Source: Erodium maritimum | Taxonomy: Eukaryota; Streptophyta; Magnoliopsida; Geraniales; Geraniaceae | Direction of reading: 5' to 3' | NCBI GenBank assembly: GCA_963921825.1 | Contig: OY997593.1 | Location: 64,464,039-64,528,038, forward strand | Length of the DNA stretch: 64,000 bases | In this document: positions 56,236 to 64,000 of the stretch, in pieces | Position numbering within the stretch: the stretch's first letter is position 1 | Layout of the letters: the number at the start of each line of letters is the position of its first letter | Notes under the pieces: model-generated | Database searches by the model: none | Seen by the model: only the letters and a program-made list of their open reading frames with translations | What the model was told of the DNA's origin: nothing | Translations under genes and position numbers: made by a program

Positions 56236-58910
56236 TGTCACGCCCAAATTCGATTTTGACCGGACTCGAGACGTGAACTGAGAAAATATATAATAAAGGA
56301 CAATTTAAAAGAAAATAAACTCCAAAATAATACTCCAAATCAATATATCCGATAAAATGAGTCAACAGCTCGGGAATCCAATAATAACAATGTTTAATAA
56401 AAGTAGACAAACACGTCACTAGACCATACTAGCCTAAGACCCTCGCTAGCTCCCAAGCTTCGAGAATCCCGCTAGAACAAATCCTGCTCAAGACCTGTAG
56501 CACAGAAAAGTAAGGGGGTGAGATTTCGTTCAGTAGGAAAAGTAGTTAAGGTGACGAGTATTTGCTCACCACCACGAGTAGCCGTCCAATTAGGGCATTA
56601 AAGTAAGGCACAACACTAATGACATCCACGGAGGACATCTATTCATAAACACATTTACATGACCACTATCACACTGTACTCACATCACATAATCGATCAA
56701 CAAGCATACAACACACAGTAATTATAATCACCCGTCCCGTAGAGCAGTCCCCGAACCCGCCGGCTGTCCACAGCCCGACTCAACCATATCATACCGGATC
56801 ACACAACATCAGCCTAGATATCTTCCCGGAACCACATCGGGGCACAATCACAATACATCATACCGGATCAAACATCATTGGCCTAGATGTCTTCCCGGAA
56901 CCGCATCGGGGCACAATCACAATACATCATACCGGCTCACGCCGCATCAGCCTAGATAGCCTACACCGGCATACCCCATCGATGTAAGTATCGTACCAAA
57001 ACCACTACCCGGGGGACCGCGTATGTGGGACCATACCGTCGACCTGGATACCACCCTACACCGGCATACCCCCTCGGTGTAGGTATCATACCAGAATACA
57101 CCTCATCTCGGAACATACATCAAGAGAGTCTCACGCATCACAATGCCATAATTCAACCACAGTATACCAACCGAGCCAACTTACCACAACACATCACATC
57201 GGTCTATCAATCACCCGATCATATCACAAACATTGGTTCACAACATATCAAGCATGTCACGCTTGCTAAAACATAACCACATACTACACCGAGTATATCA
57301 TGATTCTCAATCTAACAACGGATGAACCACACATCAAGCATCACAATCATAGATCATGGCATCACAATCAACACACAACCTAAGGGCTCGACATGGCCCG
57401 CATGCATTTCTACAGCACGACAATTCCCAAACTTACGGCTCGACATGGCTCGTAAGCTATCCCTCATTTCACTCGTTCCTCACATTCTACATGCATATTA
57501 TCATTAAATCAAGTATTCACAACCTATATGCATACTAGTAACTTTCCGCAATTAAACCGGTATTTGCTACTTTCCCTACCTCGATCGCTTTCCAAACGCT
57601 TAGTCACTTCACGATGTCCAAAAGTCTCCTCCTCCGAGCTCGGGTCCAATGTCTATGATCACAATTTAATCCGATAATTAATGCTAATTCAGATTTGGTC
57701 TAACGAGAAAACAACCAAAATAAATCCGAAAGTCAAAACATGGGCTGAAGGGAAAATGGCAAGAACGAGGCCCAATCTGGGTGGCCCACATGCCCTATAC
57801 CCGAACCGGCCCGTGCAACACACCGGCCTGGAACCAGGCACGGTTCGTGCGGCACACCGGCCCAGTACCTGGCACGGTCCGTACGGCACGCCGGCCCGGT
57901 ACCTGGCATGGTCCGTGCGGCACGCCGGCCCGGCACCTGGGACGGTCTATGCAGCACGCTGGCCCGGTACCTGGAACCCCGGCCCGGTAATAGGCCCGGT
58001 CCGTGCGGCGTTCAATGCTGGTTTGGGCAGAGGCCTTCTTCTTCCTCACTCAACTTCGTTTCCACGAAAAAACACCTCAAAACTCCATTGATAAACTCCC
58101 AAACCTCTAAAACAGACCCAATAACTTCAACCCTTCAATACCCACAATGAGTTTCATCATAAACAACACAACCTAAGTGATTTCTCATCATCCAACTCCA
58201 CAAATCACACATTTAAGCAATCCAACACCCAAAACCCATGGAACCCACTAGTTCAAGTCATTTTCTATCAACCCATAGTTCAATCTTCTTCAAAAAGGGA
58301 TTGGATTGGAGTATTACCTTGAGGGATGAAGAAGGGATGAGAAACTTAGAAGATTTGAGGATTTTTGGTGAAGAAAGCTAGCAAAAATATCTCCTTTCCT
58401 TCCTTTCTTCTTCTTCAACTTATGTAGCTCCACTTTCTCTTCTTCCTTCTATCAATTTCGGCCAAGGCATAAATGTGCTGAATTGTTGTCCCAAATTAGC
58501 CCTTTAACCTAGACTTATAAGGACCAAAGTGCCCCTCTTGCTCCCTCTCTTCTCCTTTGGTTCAAATGGGGATATTCTAGCCAATTCTCACCCCTTTCTT
58601 CCCTTCCAAGCCAACATGGACATGTGCCCATGTGGGGACCACCTCTACCCAAATTATCTCCAACTCACTTGATTTAAAATAGACTTAGCCGTTAAATAGA
58701 CTTAGTTTGACCCGAGTTTGACTTTTTCGTAAAATTAGCCATTCGAAAGGAAACGACCCAAATAAGCTAACCGTAATGACGGCTAAGCTTTTTGGGTCCC
58801 GGGAAGGTCCCGAATGACTCTCGGAGTTATCGGTTGACTTTTTCGGCAAAAAGTCAACTTTCGTTAAAACTCACCGGTTCGACCAGGATCGACCGGGGGC
58901 GGTTCTTACA
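56236..58910 (-). mobile_element. Solo LTR, minus orientation
   Basis: The plus strand begins TGTCACGCCCAAATT and ends GGGGGCGGTTCTTACA, the reverse of the TGTAAGAACCGCCCCC...GGCGTGACA family. Flanks ATGTT (56231-56235) and ATGTC (58911-58915) are a 5-bp target duplication with one change. The 2675-bp unit has no internal genes. An AGTGAGCTTTCGC-like block (here TGAGATTTCGTTCAGTAGGA near 56520) is shared with the other LTRs. Confidence 0.88.
57817..57990. repeat. 34-bp GC-rich palindromic repeat, about five copies
   Basis: The unit contains CCGGCCCGGTACCTGG and CACGGTCCGTGCGGCACG, with a 34-bp period. It lies about 0.92-1.09 kb from the LTR start, the same place as other, unrelated GC-rich repeats in sister LTRs. 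Overlapping frames on both strands here (for example 57681-58091) are translations of the repeat, not genes. Confidence 0.88.
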
Positions 58911-60959
58911 ATGTCGATCTTGGGTTCGAAGGGCCGTTCTCTCTTTTGAGGTATGGGGTGTGGTTGTTGAAGGTTATGGGTGCGACGACAATGGTGAAGC
59001 TTTAGGGTTTTATTTTGGTTGGACCTGGTTTCGGGCCAAACACTGTTGGTTATGTCCGTCTTTTTCTGTTCTTGAGCTTAATGATGGGTAAATTGAGGGT
59101 GTTTTAGACCCAGTAGTAATTTGTGTGCTTCATGGTGAAAGATTGGGGTACTGACCTGTTTCTTGAGACCATAATTTGAGGTTGTGCATTAATATCAGTG
59201 CTTTGGTCTATAATTGAGGGTGATTGTTCATTGCTCTTCTCTTTTATACAGAGGAAAAGGATGTAATACAAATTCTTTGGGTTTTTTTAAATAATACAAG
59301 CTTTTAATCTAAACATATATTTTTTCTAGGAAATTTAGGGTTTGTCTCCATATTATCGTAAAACTAACGTTGTCTTCTTTTTTGTCCACCTCTCCCCTCT
59401 TTTCTACCCCTTCCTCATCCCAAATAACTTTCATCCTCATATGTAGACTCCCACATGGAATGGGACGCGAAGAAACTATCATGCAAGTCGGGACCATGGT
59501 CTCGAAAGTCTCCCGCTTCTTATGGTGGCGATGGTCTTCCGCATAGAAACCTCCCACCAGGGTCGAGCTCTCATCAATACCGAAAACCTTCCCTTCAGGG
59601 AAGACCATGACAGAAGGCAGGCATGACCTTGCATGGGAGGCACGAAGCGATGCTCATCCTAGGACCAATGTCAATCTAATGGGAAAGAGACCAACGGTGA
59701 CTCCGACTCCCATACTGGAGGGAATCATATAACTTTTGGGTAACATGTTGTTGGAGGAAGTAGTCATCCCCGATGCCGAGATCGAATGGAGTGATTCTCC
59801 TTTTGGGTTTGCGTCGGCCGTAATCCTACTCTCGTACAAGAAGAAGATCAACATCGAGAGGTGGTTGGGTTCATGCGAGTCCAATGGAATATCCATTGGT
59901 GGAAGTCCAACCCATAGGGTATCGAGTCTTCATGTTCTTCTTCCACACGGAGGCAGAGTTGTAGAGCGTTCTCGATGGAGAACCATGAGACTTTTACTAC
60001 TTGTTGATATCATGAATTGAGTGGATCCACTACTACTACCGACAAGATCCCATTCACCCACTCCTCTCTGTGGTTTGTGTTCATAACCACGCAAATGAAG
60101 GGGTAGGTTGAAGAGTTGGAAGCAAGATAGGGTGTTTCCTAATCGTGGATACTAACACCACGAGGCGTGCATGAGGCGATCAACTCAGAATCCATATTAC
60201 GGTCCAATTTGGTATCCCTTTTTACCGCTGGCACCTGTTCACGGTGATAGAAAATGGAAGGAGAAGACAAGTTTTGGTCTATTTTAGTTACGAATTTTTT
60301 TTCGACCGTTGTCTTAACTGGGCTCGGATTGGGCATATTGCGAGTGACAGTCTGCAGATGGCTTGGTCAGTAAAAAAATAAAATAAATTTTCAAAAAGTA
60401 CTTTTCAATTTTCAAATTTTATAACTATTTTTTTAAATATATATTATTTTATTTCATTTTGAATTTTTTGAATTATTTTTATTCTTTAATTTATAATTTT
60501 GACATTTCAGACCAAACTTAAAAGAGTTGGGGACAGTTTTAATTTTCTTCTTACATCAAATTAAGTTATGAGGGTTCTTATGAAAATAGGTGATAGTTGT
60601 ATGTTTGTAGAAATTCCCTTAAACCAAAGTCCATATCAAAGTATGGCTCAGCCTTTTTTGTATAGTGTTCTTGTTCACTACAGATCACATTTGAAACTTG
60701 AGAAACCAATTGATATTTGATAATAGGGACCCAGAAAAGTGACTACACAACCTTCCCAGCTAACCCTTAAAATTGTACTTGTACCCTTCTCATGTTTTGT
60801 CATCTTCTTCTCTTTTATCTCTTCCCACCAACAAGCAGTACACTACCATGCCTCTTCTCCTGATTTTCTCCACTTTCTTTTCATAACAAGTCAGAATGAG
60901 CACTTTGCTTCTCAAAGCTCTACCCAAATCTACCGCACATTACTTTTAAAATGTACTCA
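58911..60959. other. Unclassified sequence; retroposon continuation, then non-genic DNA
   Basis: From 58916 to about 59100, T/G-rich sequence continues the interrupted element at 55501. The intervals 59309-59608 (minus), 59654-59896 (minus) and 59736-60020 (plus) have open frames on both strands, but I recognise no family in either direction. They may be part of an old element or a gene relic. From about 60360 the sequence is AT-rich. Confidence 0.35.
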
Positions 60960-61620
60960 TTAGAGCAACCATAGCAACACGACTCGTGTACACGACCCAT
61001 AGCGTGCGACTCGTGATTCCGTCTCACTAAATATGGCATGTGGGCTGTGAGTCGCGACTTGTGGTTCACGTGCGTAGGTCGGTGTGTCGCGACTCATGGG
61101 TCACACGTCGACACATGGTCAATTCGAGGAAAAAAATCAGACCGTTGGAGCAGTAGTCTCAAACGGTTATTTTTTATTTTTTAATTAAATTAAATATGAA
61201 TACAACCTAAAATAAATAAATTTACCCCATCTATAAATACCTCTTATCTCATTCATCAAACCACCAATATTTCTCAACTTTCTCTCTAAAAAAATCTGAT
61301 CAAACATGTCTGATGAAGAGACTCAGACACCGTCTTCGCTAGAGAAAGAAGATTATACGCCGGATCATGTGGTAGGGTCAAGGTTCATATTAACAAGCTC
61401 TCGGATGATTGATGTGTTGGTTGGATTGTATACTTCAACTTGTATTTTTTTTAGGTTGTATTATTTCGGAGATGAATAAAAGTTGAAATTTATTTCTATT
61501 TAGTTAATTAATTTTGTTAAATTTATTTCAATTTTCTTTAGTATTTACTGTTTTAAATCAAAGTTTAATAAATTAAGCAAAATATCAATTCAAAATCCAT
61601 TCAGATGCATGAGCCCCTTA

Positions 61621-62297
61621 GAGCATTTACATCGTGCGGTTCAACTCACGATTCACGAATCACAAACCACAAAATTGTGGTTCGCGAGTCGCATGTTGTG
61701 GCGTGCGTGATTCACGACTCGTGAACCACAATTTTGTGGTTCGTGATTCGGGTCACGCACCACACACACAATAGTGATTCGTGGTTTGTAGTGCGTGATT
61801 CAGGTCACGCACCACACACACAGTACGAACCTAATGATTATAAATTTATAATCATTAGGTTCGTATTGTTATAAATAATTTATTTAATGTCCTTGAACAC
61901 AAAAAAACATTGATTTACACTTCGAATCGAGAAAACAAACTAAAACTCAACATACATGCAACAATATTGGAACCCAAGTTTACATGGTATTATTTGATTT
62001 TTATTGAATTTTTTTTTATTAATTACAAGTTCAAGTTTAATTTGTATTTTAGTTAATTTATTAATCAATTAATTTTATCAATTTTATTTGGTATTTATTG
62101 TTTTAAATATAAATTTAATAAATTCAGCAAAACATAATTAATTATCCAATCAACATCCACTCAACATTTCTGCAAACCATGATCCCTTTTATGTGGTCCT
62201 CTCTCAGTTTCAGGGTTTCGCATCACAATTCATTCTAGTCACCACATGAATCCTGAATCCTGATCCCTTATATGTGATCCCTTTGGTGTACATGTTC
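61621..62297 (+). mobile_element. Second Harbinger derivative (677 bp), nested
   Basis: It begins GAGCATTTACATCG and its right end reversed reads GAACATGTACACC. TTA flanks both sides (61618-61620 and 62298-62300). AATAAATTCAGCAAAA near 62116 and ATGATCCCTTTTATGTGG near 62180 match the 3' region of the element at 10401-12460. The left half is built of inverted and tandem CACAAAATTGTGG / GATTCACG / GGTCACGCACCACACACACA repeats. No transposase. Confidence 0.75.
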
Positions 62298-62402
62298 TTA
62301 ATAAGTCTCACCACTGTGGAACACAGTTTAAGCTAAGGGATTCAGACTCATATTTTGCACAGTCAACATATAAACTCCAAACTTTAAGTCTTACCACTAT
62401 AC

Positions 62403-63690
62403 AACCTCTTTCTAAACAAAACCCTCGTCTGTTCTCTTTTGTCGTGGCCGCCGCCGACTAGCCGGCCTCTATGGCTGGCCGGTGGACGGCGGCGTCTCCT
62501 TCTTCCTCTTCCCTTAACCTCCCTTTCTCCTCCTCCCACTCCCTTTTCCTCCCCCTGCTTTCTCTTGGTTTCGTTTTCGTCTCCGACCGTTTTTTGTCCA
62601 AATCTGAAAGTGGGAAGCACTTCCACTCCTTTCACGGAGTAGTTGGCTTCAGATCTGGTTGGTCTTCGGTCGCCGGCGTGGTTCCTTTACCTCCTTCACT
62701 CTCCTGACTACTCTCTGGTCGCTCTCTTCTCCGTCTTCGGCGTTTTCTGGTGTTGATCTACAATGGGAACCGCTTCTTAACCTTTGGGGTTGTAGATCGG
62801 GGTGAATCTTCGCCAGATTTGGAGCTATTGGTTTTGGTACCGGTCAGGGCTCGGATCTGTGACTGGCTTCAAATCTGATTTGTCCTGCGCTTTGTCTCCG
62901 CCGTCTCCCTCAGTCAATCGGTTCTCCTCTTCTCTCTTGCAGAGATCGTCGGATCTCTTGGTGTTGGCCACCGGCGCGGGGACGAGGTTTCTTCGTCTTT
63001 CGAGAGGAGCGATTCTTCTGGGGTCAACTCTGCTGCTTCAAGGTTTATCCTTCTATCTCTCTCTTTTTCGCCTGATTTGTTCTTTCCCGACCTAGTCTTG
63101 GTTGGGGCCACTCGGTGTGGGTGTTGGCCCCCGAGTTGGTAGTTTGCCATGTTTGGCCTTGGTTCCCTTGATCAGGTGGATAAAATTGGAGGGTTGGATG
63201 TTCCTTTTGGGGTGCATTTTCGAGCGGCGGTGGTGACTTGCGACGTTTGTTGGTGGCGGCTGCTCAGTGTTGTTTTTAGGGTTTGGCTGGTTTGGGTGTT
63301 AGGCCTGGGTTTGGGCTTCGGCCCAGTGGTTGGTTTCCTGTTTCTTGTTTCGGGCTTATTGTTGGTGACTTGGTTTCCAACCTGTTTATTAGTGCCCTTT
63401 TGTTTAGTTTTACAGGTGTTTGAACTTCTTGTTAGATTTATTTGGTTGTTAGACTTGTGTTTAGTTCTGTTTTCTTCAATGTTTGATCTGGGTATAGGAT
63501 GCTTGTTAGACCCGTGAAAGTTTGCATCTGGTTTAGTGTTGTTGGTAGCCCTGTGTGGCTCTGGTTTGTACTGTTAGTTCTGGTTCGAGATGTCCAGAAG
63601 ACATTCTCTTGGTTGTATGAGGGTTCACCCTTGAACTTGTTTTCTGTTTGAAAACTTGTTCCTTCAATAATACATTAGCTGATAAAAAAA
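62403..63690 (+). mobile_element. LINE-mobilised retroposon with a perfect 17-bp target duplication
   Basis: AAGTCTTACCACTATAC flanks both ends (62386-62402 and 63691-63707). The element ends ATACATTAGCTGATAAAAAAA, a LINE-like A-tailed end. The 5' part is CT- and GC-rich (CCGCCGCCGACTAGCCGGCC). Open frames such as 62802-63095 and 63149-63517 show no known domain. It interrupts the right end of the Harbinger derivative. Confidence 0.85.
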
Positions 63691-63716
63691 AAGTCTTACC
63701 ACTATACATGCTCTTA

Positions 63717-64000
63717 GTTTTCATGCACCTTAATTGTTAGGGTTAATTCCATATCACTATCCTAAAAGTTTTGGATTTTATTTTCACTACCCTAAAAAAA
63801 ATTCATCTCGCTACCCTAAAATTTCATTTGTCTCAATTTAGTACCTACCGTCCAATTTTACATCCAAAATAGATAAAAAGACTAAAATACCACTCATTAA
63901 CCATCAAATTTTCAAAATCATGTCAGTGGTTCTTCAAAACTAACCTTCATTAATCTTCAAAATTCCAAAATATATCGTTTTATTTATTTTCATTATTAAT
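63717..64000. other. AT-rich flank, nothing identified
   Basis: Repeated CACTACCCTAAAA and CTACCCTAAAATT words occur near 63750-63820; no gene is seen. Confidence 0.4.

Larger units (their letters stand above)
60963..63713 (+). mobile_element. Harbinger deletion derivative with two nested insertions
   Basis: Ends GAGCAACCATAG (left) and, reversed, GAGCATGTATAG (right) are flanked by TTA on both sides (60960-60962 and 63714-63716). The interior matches the autonomous-type element at 10401-12460: ATAAATACC...ATCTCATTCATC near 61241, an ATTAAGCAAAA block near 61574, and GTGGAACAC near 62316. The transposase is missing. Nested inside are 61621-62297 and 62403-63690. Confidence 0.72.

Noticed and set aside
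57681-58091. Overlapping frames on both strands encoding Arg/Pro/Gly-rich proteins
   Set aside because: They are translations of the 34-bp GC-rich repeat inside a solo LTR.
59309-60020. Possible split gene on either strand
   Set aside because: Both strands are open but I recognise no domain, splice structure or family in either direction; kept only as unclassified sequence.

Overview
The window is nuclear DNA from a flowering plant, most likely a eudicot. The evidence is GT-AG introns of 72-107 bp, plant-specific gene families (polyol transporter, LEA_2/NHL protein, MAKR protein, pectinesterase) and plant transposon families. These include L1-type LINEs whose ORF2 ends in an RNase H domain, PIF/Harbinger and hAT elements, and LTR elements with an initiator-tRNA-Met primer site. 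The species cannot be named from the sequence alone.

Only three genes look intact. A polyol/monosaccharide transporter lies at 2766-4510 (minus, three exons, 521 aa). A single-exon LEA_2/NHL-type membrane protein lies at 25226-25915 (plus, 229 aa). A membrane-associated kinase regulator (MAKR) gene lies at 52007-53494 (minus, two exons, 467 aa). They are unrelated and far apart, with no sign of shared regulation. A short, broken pectinesterase C-terminus sits at 24154-24383.

The rest is mostly nested transposable elements. From 8.3 to 23.7 kb, one decayed LINE (minus) is split by a hAT MITE, a Harbinger element, a LINE-mobilised retroposon, and a solo LTR that itself holds another solo LTR. 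At three junctions, removing the insert plus one target-site copy restores the LINE reading frame. From 27.9 to 32.5 kb is an LTR, a primer site and a decayed gag, without pol. From 32.7 to 34.7 kb is a LINE derivative that keeps ORF1 but has no ORF2. From 35.9 to 40.1 kb is a tandem duplication whose two copies each took a different insertion. From 40.7 to 50.8 kb is a solo LTR containing a complete but non-autonomous LTR element; that element has one internally deleted LTR and a fragment resembling half an initiator tRNA-Met. From 56.2 to 58.9 kb is another solo LTR. From 61.0 to 63.7 kb a Harbinger derivative holds a second Harbinger derivative and a retroposon.

The most unusual signals are the GC-rich palindromic repeat cluster about 0.9 kb into each related LTR, different in sequence in each copy; the tRNA-like fragment at 45308-45351; and the ORF1-only LINE. 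I found no rRNA gene, intact tRNA gene or CRISPR array, and no obvious multi-gene system. All family assignments come from reading motifs by eye, without database searches.
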